Assembly: GCF_003096075.1 (NCBI RefSeq)
Contig: NZ_CP015449.1
Location: forward strand, 2,039,001 to 2,103,000
DNA from: Dietzia lutea
GTDB lineage: Bacteria; Actinomycetota; Actinomycetes; Mycobacteriales; Mycobacteriaceae
DNA length: 64,000 nt
Direction: 5' to 3'
The translations under genes and the position numbers were made by a program. A model generated the notes under the pieces. The model did not search any database, was not told the origin of the DNA, and saw nothing but the letters and a program-made list of their open reading frames with translations. Positions 20,851 through 29,075 of this stretch are shown here, one piece after another (the stretch's first letter is position 1; each line of letters starts with the position of its first letter).

Positions 20851-22482
20851 TCAGTTGATCCGCTTCTCCCAGCCGGCCCACGCGGCGTCGCGCAGTTCGT
20901 TCTTGCGCACCTTGCCGGTCGACGTCCGCGGCAGCGCCTCGGTCAGCTCCACCGCGCCGGGGACCTTGTAGCGGGCGATCTTCGTACGGCAGTGCTCGAT
21001 CACGCCGGCCTCGTCGAGCTGCGATCCCGGCCGGACCACCACGTAGGCCTTGGGCCGCTCGCCCCACTTCTCGTCGGGCATGGACACCACGGCACAGTCC
21101 ACGACGTCGGGGTGGGAGACGATCGCCTGCTCGACCTCGATGGTGGAGATGTTCTCGCCGCCGGAGACCACCACGTCCTTGGCGCGGTCGAGCAGCTGCA
21201 CGTATCCGTCGGGGTGCATCACGCCGAGGTCACCGGAATGGAACCAGCCCCCGGCGAACGCGGCGGCGGTGGCCTCGGGGTCGTTGAAGTAGCCCTTCAT
21301 GACGCCGTTGCCGGTCATCACGACCTCGCCCATCGTCACGCCGTCGGCTGGGACGTCGATCAGGCGGGTCTCCCCCGGCGAGGTCCGCTCGACCACGCGC
21401 ACGGTGTCGGCATGGATCATCGCGACGCCCTGGCGGGACTTGAGGGCGGCCCGCTCGTCGGGGTCGAGATCGGCCCAGCCGGGCTGCGGGGTGCACACGG
21501 TGAAGGGGCCGTAGGTCTCGGTGAGGCCGTACACCTGGGTGACGTCGATCCCGAGCTCCTCGAAGCGGCGCAGGATCGTCGGCGAGGGCGGGGCCCCCGC
21601 GGTGACCATGCGGATCCCCTCGATCGGCCGGGCGGCCGGGTCGTCCGCGATCGTGGACAGCACGGCCGGCGCCCCCGCCAGGCGGTTGATCCCCTCGTCG
21701 TCGAACAGTCTCCAGATGTCCTCCCCGCGGACGGCGCGCAGACACACGTGGGTGCCCCGCGCCCCGGTCAGCGCCCAGGTGGTGCACCAGCCGTTGCAGT
21801 GGAACATCGGCAGGGTCCACAGGTACCGCGAGTCGGCGTCGAAGCCCTGCGTGATGATCTCGCCGAGCGCGTTGAGGTAGGCGCCGCGGTGGGTGTACAT
21901 GACGCCCTTGGGGCGCCCGGTCGTGCCGGAGGTGTAGTTGACGGCGATGACGGAGTCCTCGTCGGCGACGGTCCACGGCACGGGCTGCGGCGAGGCGTTC
22001 GCGAGCCCCTCCTCGAGGGCCTCGGCGCGCGGGCCGAAGCGGGAGGCGTCGGGCTGGGTGCCGTCGGCGTCGGGCGCGACCAGGATGAGCCGCAGCGCGT
22101 CGGGGACCTCGTCGCCCAGGCCGGCGAGCAGGTCGGCGTCGGCGATGAGCACCTCGATGCCGGCGTGGTCGACGATGTAGGCGATCTCGGCCGGGGCCAG
22201 ACGGGTGTTGAGGGCGACCACGGCGCCGCCGGCCAGCGGGACGGCGAACTGGGCGAGCAGGGCCTCCGCGGAGTTGGGGGCCAGGACGCCGACGCGATCG
22301 CCGCGCGCGACACCACGCATCTTCAGCAGCGAGGCCAGGCGGGTGGCCCGCTCGGCGAACTCGGCGTAGGTCTGGCGCCGCGGGCCGTCCACCACCGCGG
22401 TCGCGTCAGGTGAGACGCGCGCGGCCTTGGAGAGGAAGCTCAGCGGGGTCAGCGCGGTGTCGAGTCCGGAGTTCGCTGTCAT
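20851..22482 (-). CDS. AMP-forming acyl-CoA synthetase (FadD-type)
   Basis: Activates a carboxylic acid, probably a medium- or long-chain fatty acid, to its CoA thioester through an acyl-AMP. The 543 residues carry the adenylation motifs in order: YTSGTTGRPKG, YGLTETYGP, SGDLG, DRAKDVVVSGGENIS and the catalytic Lys in PRTSTGKVRK. The start ATG (22482) begins MTANSGLDTALTPLSFL, typical of this class. A leader of about 62 nt contains the perfect hairpin GTGCCC-tcgc-GGGCAC (22522-22537). The gene sits upstream of etfBA, which suits fatty-acid oxidation. Chain-length specificity cannot be read. Confidence 0.9.
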   Translation of the reverse strand: MTANSGLDTALTPLSFLSKAARVSPDATAVVDGPRRQTYAEFAERATRLASLLKMRGVARGDRVGVLAPNSAEALLAQFAVPLAGGAVVALNTRLAPAEIAYIVDHAGIEVLIADADLLAGLGDEVPDALRLILVAPDADGTQPDASRFGPRAEALEEGLANASPQPVPWTVADEDSVIAVNYTSGTTGRPKGVMYTHRGAYLNALGEIITQGFDADSRYLWTLPMFHCNGWCTTWALTGARGTHVCLRAVRGEDIWRLFDDEGINRLAGAPAVLSTIADDPAARPIEGIRMVTAGAPPSPTILRRFEELGIDVTQVYGLTETYGPFTVCTPQPGWADLDPDERAALKSRQGVAMIHADTVRVVERTSPGETRLIDVPADGVTMGEVVMTGNGVMKGYFNDPEATAAAFAGGWFHSGDLGVMHPDGYVQLLDRAKDVVVSGGENISTIEVEQAIVSHPDVVDCAVVSMPDEKWGERPKAYVVVRPGSQLDEAGVIEHCRTKIARYKVPGAVELTEALPRTSTGKVRKNELRDAAWAGWEKRIN

Positions 22483-22551
22483 CGGGGGTGTCCGCCTTCC
22501 GTCGGGCCGGGGCCGGGGCTGGTGCCCTCGCGGGCACGGGTGAGTGTCGTC

Positions 22552-22557
22552 ACGGTA
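22552..22557 (-). promoter_or_regulatory. candidate -10 (TACCGT) of the acyl-CoA synthetase gene
   Basis: TACCGT predicts a transcript start near 22545. It is divergent from the lipoprotein promoter 68 bp away. Confidence 0.35.
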
Positions 22558-22624
22558 TCGGCGGAGCGCGCTCCGCGAGCGGCGGTTCCCCCGGGCGTAC
22601 CCCTGGGTCACCGGGCGCTCGGAC

Positions 22625-22630
22625 TACGCT
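22625..22630 (+). promoter_or_regulatory. -10 (TACGCT) of the PQQ-type lipoprotein gene
   Basis: TACGCT predicts a leader of about 27 nt that carries the GGGGGG ribosome site before the GTG at 22664. Confidence 0.4.
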
Positions 22631-22663
22631 TACGCCCTGATCACTCTTTCGACGGGGGGACCT

Positions 22664-24022
22664 GTGGCACCGGCATCGTTACCGCGCACCGTGCGGTCCC
22701 TGGTCGTCGCCGGGTTCGCCCTCGCCGTGGCCTCGGGCTGCGCGTCGGACACACCGAGCGGGGACGCCCGCCTCGGCCAGGCCGCGAGCTGGTCGTCGGT
22801 GGCCGGTGGCCCGCCGAACTCGTCTCGGGCGCACGCCGGGGTGTCGGACTCCCCCGAGCTCCTCTGGTCGCGCACGCTGGGCGCCCCGGCGATCGGGGTG
22901 GCCTCCTCCGACGGGATCGGCACCTCGTTCCAGGCGACGGTCTCCGAGCGCGGCTGTAACCTCTTCGCCCTCACCGCCGACGACGGCCGCAAGCGGTGGT
23001 GCTCGCGGATGCCGACGGACGGCCCGCGCATCACGGCGACGGTCGACGGGCGCGGCTCGCTGTTCGTGCCGGCGTACGGCGGGGTCGCGGCGGTGGCCGC
23101 CGAGGGTGAGAACCGGTGGTTCGCCGCTACCCGCGGCGTGCCGACCACCGTGACGTTGATGGACAACCGCCACCTGCTGCTCGTCTCCCACCTCGGGGTC
23201 GCTCGCGTCGTCAACGCCCACACGGGTCTGGACGTCACCCCCGAGCTGCGCATCACCGGCGACGTCGCGACGGACGACCCGGCCTACGGTCTGCCGTGGT
23301 GCGCCACCGGTGCGCGGGGATGTCCGGTGCCGGCGACCGCGGCCGTGGACACCGACGCGGCCACGGCGTACCTCACCGCGTGGACGCCGGGCACGGCGGA
23401 TCCGGAGCTGGTCGCCGTGCGGCTGGTCGGTGACGAGCGGCCCGCCCTGGAGGTCCTGTGGCGCGTCCCCCTGGCCGAGGGTCGGCTGGGCGTGCCGGTG
23501 GTCCTGTCGGGCGACCGGGACGAGGTCTACGTGCACGCCGCGGACGGCGCCCTCGCCGCGTACCGGGCGGCCGACGGCGCCGCCCTGTGGACGACGCCGG
23601 TCGGGTACCGCCCGGACGCCTCGCCGGCGTTGCTGCCCGACGGCACCCTGGTCACCGCGGGGCGCACGACGACCGTGTGGAGGGGTCCCGACGACGAGCA
23701 CGACGACGACGCGGGCCCGGCGCCCGTGGTGGCCGTCCGCCCGGTCGACGGGACCGGCCGCGAGGTCTGGCGCCGGGACGACCTGCAGCAGCTCACCAAC
23801 CCGGCCGCGACCCCGGACGGGCAGGTGGTCGTGGCCGTGCGCGCGGGCGGTGGCGGGGACGAGCCCGGCATCGCCGTGCACGTGCTCGACGGCGGCGACG
23901 GGCGGACCGTCCACCGGCTCGAGGTGCCCGCGGCATCGGGTCCCGTGTCGGGACTCAGCGTCGATTCGGACGGCCGGATCGCGCTGACGACCGCGATGGG
24001 CGCCGTCTACATGTTCGGCTGA
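22664..24022 (+). CDS. lipoprotein with PQQ-type beta-propeller repeats
   Basis: The 452-residue product has a lipoprotein signal peptide ending in VASGC (about residues 21-25) and a body of repeats in which DG or AADG turns precede a Trp (for example DDGRKRWCS and AADGAALWTTP), the pattern of PQQ/BamB-like propellers. It should be anchored on the outer face of the membrane; function is unknown. Rv3035 occupies the equivalent position in M. tuberculosis. The GTG start is chosen because GGGGGG lies 5 nt upstream and the signal peptide begins there; the frame is open further up. Its last 16 bp overlap the end of the converging methyltransferase gene. Confidence 0.72.
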   Translation: MAPASLPRTVRSLVVAGFALAVASGCASDTPSGDARLGQAASWSSVAGGPPNSSRAHAGVSDSPELLWSRTLGAPAIGVASSDGIGTSFQATVSERGCNLFALTADDGRKRWCSRMPTDGPRITATVDGRGSLFVPAYGGVAAVAAEGENRWFAATRGVPTTVTLMDNRHLLLVSHLGVARVVNAHTGLDVTPELRITGDVATDDPAYGLPWCATGARGCPVPATAAVDTDAATAYLTAWTPGTADPELVAVRLVGDERPALEVLWRVPLAEGRLGVPVVLSGDRDEVYVHAADGALAAYRAADGAALWTTPVGYRPDASPALLPDGTLVTAGRTTTVWRGPDDEHDDDAGPAPVVAVRPVDGTGREVWRRDDLQQLTNPAATPDGQVVVAVRAGGGGDEPGIAVHVLDGGDGRTVHRLEVPAASGPVSGLSVDSDGRIALTTAMGAVYMFG

Positions 24023-25236
24023 TCCCCGGCGGCCCGGGTCCGGGGCCCGCACACGAACACCACGGCCGACGTGCCGATGCGGGTGACCACCAGCGCCAGC
24101 GGCCGCGAACCCGACAGCGACAGCGAGCGACGCAGCACGTCCGGGTCGGTGTCGACGCCGCGCACGAGGATCTCCAGCGACCCGCAGTCCCGCGCGCGTA
24201 GGGCGCGACGCAGCTGCTTGCGGTCCAGCCGACACCGCTCGAGCACCTCGAACCCGCTGTGGCCCGGAGGGATCCGCGGCCCGGTCAGGTGCGCGATCCG
24301 CGGGTCGAGCTGGCGGAGCCCGTGCCTGCGGGCCCAGTGCCGCACGAGCCCCGCCCGGACGACCGCCCCGTCGGGATCCACGATGAACCGCTCGGGTTCG
24401 GGGTGGGCGTCGACCTCGTCGTCGTCGCCGTCGGTCACCTCCTCCACGTGCACGGCGACGCCGTCCGCGGTCAGGCGCGCCGGCCCCCACGGGCCCGGCG
24501 CCCCGGCGGCCGCGGTACGCACGACCGTCGCGCGGCGCCGCACGCCCCCCGACAGGCCCGGCGACCACAGGCAGGCCTCGCGTACCGAGCCGTCGAGGGA
24601 GACCAGCTCGACCTCGCCCTCGTGGCCGAGGGCGGACGTGTCGAGCCCGGGTGCGCACTTGATGACGTGGTCGCGGCCCGCGGCCCCGGCGAGGAGGTCC
24701 GGAAGCGGTGGGCTGAGTTGCGCCGGGTCGTGGATGCGGCGACCCCCGGCGCGGCGTGCGGGATCGGCCACCAGCACGGCCTCGCGGCTCGGCGGGGCGA
24801 GCGCGTCGGCGACGCACACCAGCGCCTCGGGCACGTTGTGGGCGGCCATCCGCGCGCGCACCGGGTCGAGGTCCGAGCCGATCACCCGGCCGGCCGTGCG
24901 GACGAGCTCGGTGAGCTCGGCGCCGACCGAGCACGTCACGTCGTGGACGTCCCGACCCGCCAGGCGCTCGGCACGGAGGGCCGCGACGGGCCAGGCCGTG
25001 GCCTGCTGCACGGCCTCGTCGGTGAGGAGCATCGCCCCCGCCCCGCGGATCCGGCCCCGCGCGCGGGCGCGGGCGGTGACGACGTCGATCGCCGCGGCCG
25101 CGTGCTCGGCGTCCGCGCGGCGGACGGTCGCCGTCGAGGACACGACGCACGCACGCGACCAGTCGAGGCCGGCGGCGAGGTCGATCAGGTCGCGGCCGGC
25201 GTCGGTGCGCAGGAAGTCCAGGTCCTCGGGGGTCAC
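24007..25236 (-). CDS. THUMP-like SAM-dependent methyltransferase
   Basis: The 409-residue protein has a class I methyltransferase core: DVTCSVGAE (about 113-121) as the SAM-binding loop, IGSDLDPVRARMAAHN as the acidic loop, and VLVADPARR in place of the catalytic NPP-type motif. The C-terminal THUMP-like domain ends in VFVCGPR. It matches Rv3037c in position. RNA is the likely substrate by family, but none is shown. The GTG at 25236 is 10 nt past the NUDIX stop with no ribosome site; TAACCT, which includes that TAA stop, ends 7 nt before it. The frame is open to 25299, but the NUDIX gene overlaps that region. Confidence 0.75.
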   Translation of the reverse strand: MTPEDLDFLRTDAGRDLIDLAAGLDWSRACVVSSTATVRRADAEHAAAAIDVVTARARARGRIRGAGAMLLTDEAVQQATAWPVAALRAERLAGRDVHDVTCSVGAELTELVRTAGRVIGSDLDPVRARMAAHNVPEALVCVADALAPPSREAVLVADPARRAGGRRIHDPAQLSPPLPDLLAGAAGRDHVIKCAPGLDTSALGHEGEVELVSLDGSVREACLWSPGLSGGVRRRATVVRTAAAGAPGPWGPARLTADGVAVHVEEVTDGDDDEVDAHPEPERFIVDPDGAVVRAGLVRHWARRHGLRQLDPRIAHLTGPRIPPGHSGFEVLERCRLDRKQLRRALRARDCGSLEILVRGVDTDPDVLRRSLSLSGSRPLALVVTRIGTSAVVFVCGPRTRAAGDQPNM

Positions 25237-25243
25237 CGCCGCA

Positions 25244-25249
25244 AGGTTA
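25244..25249 (-). promoter_or_regulatory. -10 (TAACCT) embedded in the NUDIX stop codon
   Basis: TAA at 25249-25247 is the NUDIX stop. The hexamer ends 7 nt before the methyltransferase GTG, predicting a leaderless transcript. Confidence 0.5.
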
Positions 25250-26050
25250 GTTCCCGCCGGGCGCGATGGCCCGCGGGGTGGCGAGGACCTCCGCGACATC
25301 CGAGGCGGACGCCAGATCCGACAGCACGTCGAGGGTCGGCCGGAGCATCCCGAGGTGGCCGAGGATGCCGGCTTGTGCCGCGTCGTCCGCGCGGATCCAC
25401 TCGGCGGCCCGGGCCTCGCTCGTCCCGCCGTCGGGTTCTGTCCCCTCCGGCAGCGCGGCCACGAAGAACAGCGTGTCGTAGCGCCGCGGCGGCCCGACCG
25501 GGGTCGTCCAGCGGTCCCACGGCCGCAGCAGGTGCGCGGACAGCACCAGGTCGTGCGCGGCCAGGAGTGAGTCGAGGTCGCCGTGCCCCGCGTCGAGCGC
25601 GCGCCGCTCGGCGACGCCGGGCGGGGCCGGGGGCGGGGGCGGTGCCGGTGACGTCGACAAGGGGGTGGCGCCCGCCGGCTCGGCGAGCAGGACGCCGGTC
25701 TCCTCGAACAGCTCGCGGGCGACCCCCCGGACGGCCGCGGCGGCGCGGTCGACGTCGATCCCGAACCGCTCGGCCCACCACTGCGGAGCGGGCCCGCGCC
25801 AGGGCCGCGTGCCGTGGTAGTCGCGCGGCTCCACCCCGCCGCCGGGGAAGACCGACATTCCGGCAGCGAACTGCATCGTCGACACGCGGTGCTGCAGGAA
25901 CACCTCGACTCCCCCGCCGACCCGGGCGTCGCGGATCAGCGCGACCGTCGCCGCCTCACGGATCGGCACCGCCCCCGGCTCATAGGCCGCAGGAGCGTCG
26001 CCGCCGCCCACCACGCGCGACGACCCGGACGAACCCGCCACCCCGGTCAT
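25247..26050 (-). CDS. NUDIX hydrolase
   Basis: The 267-residue protein hydrolyses a nucleoside-diphosphate-linked compound, substrate unknown. The Nudix box is split by an insertion: GGGV at about residue 70 and RELFEETGVLL about 40 residues later hold the metal-binding glutamates. The N-terminus is Ser/Gly-rich. A Pro run (PAPPPPPAPP) lies in a loop after the box. The ATG overlaps the ABC ATPase stop by 4 nt (ATGA, 26047-26050). Gene order matches Rv3040c-Rv3041c. Its TAA stop doubles as part of the next promoter. Confidence 0.85.
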   Translation of the reverse strand: MTGVAGSSGSSRVVGGGDAPAAYEPGAVPIREAATVALIRDARVGGGVEVFLQHRVSTMQFAAGMSVFPGGGVEPRDYHGTRPWRGPAPQWWAERFGIDVDRAAAAVRGVARELFEETGVLLAEPAGATPLSTSPAPPPPPAPPGVAERRALDAGHGDLDSLLAAHDLVLSAHLLRPWDRWTTPVGPPRRYDTLFFVAALPEGTEPDGGTSEARAAEWIRADDAAQAGILGHLGMLRPTLDVLSDLASASDVAEVLATPRAIAPGGN

Positions 26051-26880
26051 CCCCGTCGGTGCCGGCCCGATCGGCGGGCACGGCGGGCGAAGTAGCGGCC
26101 GTCGATCGCGTCGACCGTGATCGACTGCGCGAAGGCCCGGCTGAGGTTCTCGGAGGTGATCACGTCGTCGATGAGCCCCATGGCGGTCACCTCGCCCTCC
26201 GCCAGCAGCATGGCGTGGGTGAATCCCGGGGGGATCTCCTCGACGTGGTGGGTCACCAGGACCGTCGCGGGCGCGTCCGGGTCCATGGCCATGTCCCCGA
26301 GCCGGGCGACGAGATCCTCGCGGCCCCCGACGTCCAGTCCCGCTCCGGGCTCGTCGAGCAGCAGCAGCTCGGGGTCGGTCATCATGGCTCGCGCGATGAG
26401 CACGCGCTTGCGCTCGCCCTCCGAGAGGGTGCCCCACGTCCGGTCGGCGAGATGCTCGGCACCGATCGATTCGAGGGTGTCGGCGGCGCGGGCGAAGTCC
26501 TGCTCGTCGTACTTCTCCCGCCACCGACCCAGGACCGCGTACCCGGCCGAGATGACGAGATCGCTCACCACCTCGTCGCCGGGGATCCGGCCCGCGACGG
26601 CGACCGACGACAGGCCGACCCGGCTGCGCAGCTCGGTCACCTCCGTCCGACCGAGCTGTTCGCCGAGGACGACCGCGGTGCCGGTGCTCGGGTACTCCAA
26701 CGCCGAGGCGATCCTCAGCAGCGAGGTCTTGCCCGCGCCGTTGGGGCCGAGTACCACCCACCTCTCGTCGAGTTCGACCTGCCAGGTCAGTGGCCCCACG
26801 AGGGTCTTGTCGTCCCGCCGGAGCGAGACGTCACGCAGGTCGAGAACGAGGTCGGGGTCGATGTCGATGGCGGTGCTCAC
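26047..26880 (-). CDS. ABC transporter ATP-binding protein
   Basis: A stand-alone ATPase of 277 residues with Walker A GPNGAGKTS, Q-loop-region residues, the signature LSEGERKR (an E replaces the usual G in LSGG), Walker B LLLLDEPGAGLD and the switch His in VTHHVEE. The degenerate signature and the lack of a permease gene nearby suggest either a partner elsewhere or a non-transport role like that of the ModF/YlmA-type ATPases. The frame also allows ATG 26889; GTG 26880 is preferred because TTAGAT ends 7 nt before it and the ATG overlaps that hexamer. It corresponds to Rv3041c. Confidence 0.82.
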   Translation of the reverse strand: MSTAIDIDPDLVLDLRDVSLRRDDKTLVGPLTWQVELDERWVVLGPNGAGKTSLLRIASALEYPSTGTAVVLGEQLGRTEVTELRSRVGLSSVAVAGRIPGDEVVSDLVISAGYAVLGRWREKYDEQDFARAADTLESIGAEHLADRTWGTLSEGERKRVLIARAMMTDPELLLLDEPGAGLDVGGREDLVARLGDMAMDPDAPATVLVTHHVEEIPPGFTHAMLLAEGEVTAMGLIDDVITSENLSRAFAQSITVDAIDGRYFARRARRSGRHRRG

Positions 26881-26887
26881 GCTGCCC

Positions 26888-26893
26888 ATCTAA
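26888..26893 (-). promoter_or_regulatory. candidate -10 (TTAGAT) of the ABC-NUDIX pair
   Basis: TTAGAT ends 7 nt before the GTG at 26880. It overlaps the perfect palindrome TAACCGGTTA (26891-26900), and TTAACCGG recurs at 26939-26946, which could be an operator. Confidence 0.35.
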
Positions 26894-26980
26894 CCGGTTA
26901 TCGCGGTCCCGGGTGGTGAGGAACACGGCTCGCGCGGGTTAACCGGAGATGACGGCCCTGAAGGATCGGCCCGACTTCGC

Positions 26981-26986
26981 TAGCGT
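26981..26986 (+). promoter_or_regulatory. candidate -10 (TAGCGT) of glgE
   Basis: TAGCGT predicts a start near 26993 and a leader of about 53 nt. A GTG at 26992 could be read leaderless and would add 18 residues, but the ribosome site at 27033-27038 favours the GTG at 27046. Confidence 0.4.
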
Positions 26987-27045
26987 CGACGGTGACGGAC
27001 GTCGCCACCTCGCGGCGCCGACCCGCAGCCGGAAGGAGCACCGAC

Positions 27046-29064
27046 GTGAACGACCGTCTTGCCATCGACGAGGTCCGTCCCCTCGTCTCCTGCGGGAGGT
27101 TCCCGTCGAAATCGGTGGTCGGCGAGATACTGCCGATCTCCGCCGTCGTCTGGAGGGAGGGGCACGACGCCCTGTCCGCCAGCCTCGTGGTCCGGCGACC
27201 CGGCGGCCTCTCCTCGCGCACCACCATGGAGCCCGGGGCCGAACCCGACACCGTGCACGCCCTGCTCCCCACCGATGTGCCCGGCATGTGGTCGTTCCGC
27301 GTGGAGGCCTGGTCCGACCCCTTCGCCACCTGGCGCAGCGGCATCACCAAGAAGATGGACGCGGGTCAGGACGCCGACGTGCTGGGCAACGAGTTCGAGG
27401 TGGGCGCGCGCGTGCTCGACCTCGCTGTCACTCGGGCCACCACCGCCGGTGAGGCCGACCGCGCCGACCTGCTCTCCGGGGCCGCCGATGCGCTGCGCGG
27501 TGACGGCGACGCGGCCACCCGCACCGAGCGGGCCCTGTCGGCGGAGGTCGCCGCTGCCCTCGCCGCCGACCCGGTGCGCGAACTGGTCACCGTCGGGCAG
27601 ACGCACCGCGTGTGGGTCGATCGCCGCGAGGCACAGTTCAGCTCCTGGTACGAGTTCTTCCCCCGCTCCACCGGCGGCTGGGACGCCGAGGGCCGGCCCG
27701 TCCACGGCACCTTCACCACGTCGCGGGCGTACGTCGACCACGCCGCCGACCTCGGATTCGACGTGGTGTACCTGCCGCCCATCCACCCCATCGGGGAGAT
27801 CAACCGCAAGGGCCGCAACAACACGCTGACCCCCGACCCGGACGACGTGGGGTCGCCGTGGGCCATCGGCTCACGGGACGGCGGCCACGACGCCGTGCAC
27901 CCCGACCTCGGCACCACCGAGGACTTCCGCGGTCTCGTCGAGTACGCGGGCGAACGCGGGGTCGAGGTCGCGCTCGACCTCGCACTGCAGTGCGCTCCCG
28001 ACCACCCCTGGGCCGCCGAGCACCCCGAGTGGTTCACCGTCCTGCCCGACGGGCACATCGCCTACGCCGAGAACCCGCCCAAGAAGTACCAGGACATCTA
28101 CCCGATCAACTTCGACACCGACCCCGAGGGCATCTACGCCGAGGTGCTGCGCGTGGTCAGGCACTGGACGTCACTGGGCGTGCGGATCTTCCGCGTGGAC
28201 AACCCGCACACCAAGCCCGCCGACTTCTGGAACCGGCTCATCAGCGAGGTCAAGCGCACCGAGCCCGACGTGCTGTTCCTCGCCGAGGCGTTCACCCGAC
28301 CGGCCCGGCTGTTCGGGCTCGCCAAGCGCGGGTTCTCGCAGTCGTACACGTACTTCACGTGGAAGACCACCAGGGCCGACCTGGTCGAGTTCTGCGAGCA
28401 GCTGCTGGCCCACGTCGACGAGGCGCGGCCCAACATGTTCACCAACACGCCGGACATCCTGCACGAGTCGCTGCAGCGCGGCGGCCCGGCGATGTTCGCG
28501 ATCCGCGCCGCCCTCGCCGCGACCCTCTCGCCCGCCTGGGGCGTGTACTCCGGCTTCGAGCTCTACGAGTGGCAGCCGGTCACCGACGGCAGCGAGGAAT
28601 ACCTCGACTCGGAGAAATACGAACTGCGGCCCCGCGACTTCGCCGCCGCCGAGGCCGCCGGACAGTCGCTGGCGCCCTGGCTGCGCGCGCTCAACCGGAT
28701 CCGGCGCGAGCACCCCGCGCTCCAGCAGCTGCGGACCCTGCACTTCCACGACGTCGACAACGACCAGATCATCGCCTACTCCAAGGTCGACCCCGCCACC
28801 GGGGACACCGTCCTGACGGTGGTGACCCTGGACTCCCTCGGCATCCAGGAGGGAACCCTGCACCTGGACATGGCGGCGCTCGGCTACGACGACGACGCAC
28901 GGTTCAGCGTGCGCGACGAGGTGTCGGGGAACGAGTTCCACTGGGGGTCGAGCAACTACGTCCGGCTCGAGCCGTGGTCCGCCGTCGCGCACATCGTCTC
29001 GATCCCACCCTGCCCCGAAGCACGTAGGGTCGAACTGTCCTACCGAACGCACACCGTGGATTGA
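27046..29064 (+). CDS. glgE: alpha-1,4-glucan:maltose-1-phosphate maltosyltransferase GlgE
   Basis: Extends alpha-1,4-glucan with maltose from maltose 1-phosphate, the polymerising step of the GlgE pathway. In 672 residues it has an N-terminal beta-sandwich and a GH13_3 barrel; the nucleophile Asp lies in [10 protein letters not shown] (about 384) and the acid Glu in FLAEAFTRP (about 412). The family phrase [18 protein letters not shown] is present. AAGGAG (27033-27038) is 7 nt before the GTG at 27046, which decides the start over the upstream GTG at 26992. glgB follows after 11 nt, as in mycobacteria. Maltose 1-phosphate supply genes are not in the window. Confidence 0.96.
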   Translation: MNDRLAIDEVRPLVSCGRFPSKSVVGEILPISAVVWREGHDALSASLVVRRPGGLSSRTTMEPGAEPDTVHALLPTDVPGMWSFRVEAWSDPFATWRSGITKKMDAGQDADVLGNEFEVGARVLDLAVTRATTAGEADRADLLSGAADALRGDGDAATRTERALSAEVAAALAADPVRELVTVGQTHRVWVDRREAQFSSWYEFFPRSTGGWDAEGRPVHGTFTTSRAYVDHAADLGFDVVYLPPIHPIGEINRKGRNNTLTPDPDDVGSPWAIGSRDGGHDAVHPDLGTTEDFRGLVEYAGERGVEVALDLALQCAPDHPWAAEHPEWFTVLPDGHIAYAENPPKKYQDIYPINFDTDPEGIYAEVLRVVRHWTSLGVRIFRVDNPHTKPADFWNRLISEVKRTEPDVLFLAEAFTRPARLFGLAKRGFSQSYTYFTWKTTRADLVEFCEQLLAHVDEARPNMFTNTPDILHESLQRGGPAMFAIRAALAATLSPAWGVYSGFELYEWQPVTDGSEEYLDSEKYELRPRDFAAAEAAGQSLAPWLRALNRIRREHPALQQLRTLHFHDVDNDQIIAYSKVDPATGDTVLTVVTLDSLGIQEGTLHLDMAALGYDDDARFSVRDEVSGNEFHWGSSNYVRLEPWSAVAHIVSIPPCPEARRVELSYRTHTVD

Positions 29065-29075
29065 GGCGAACGACC

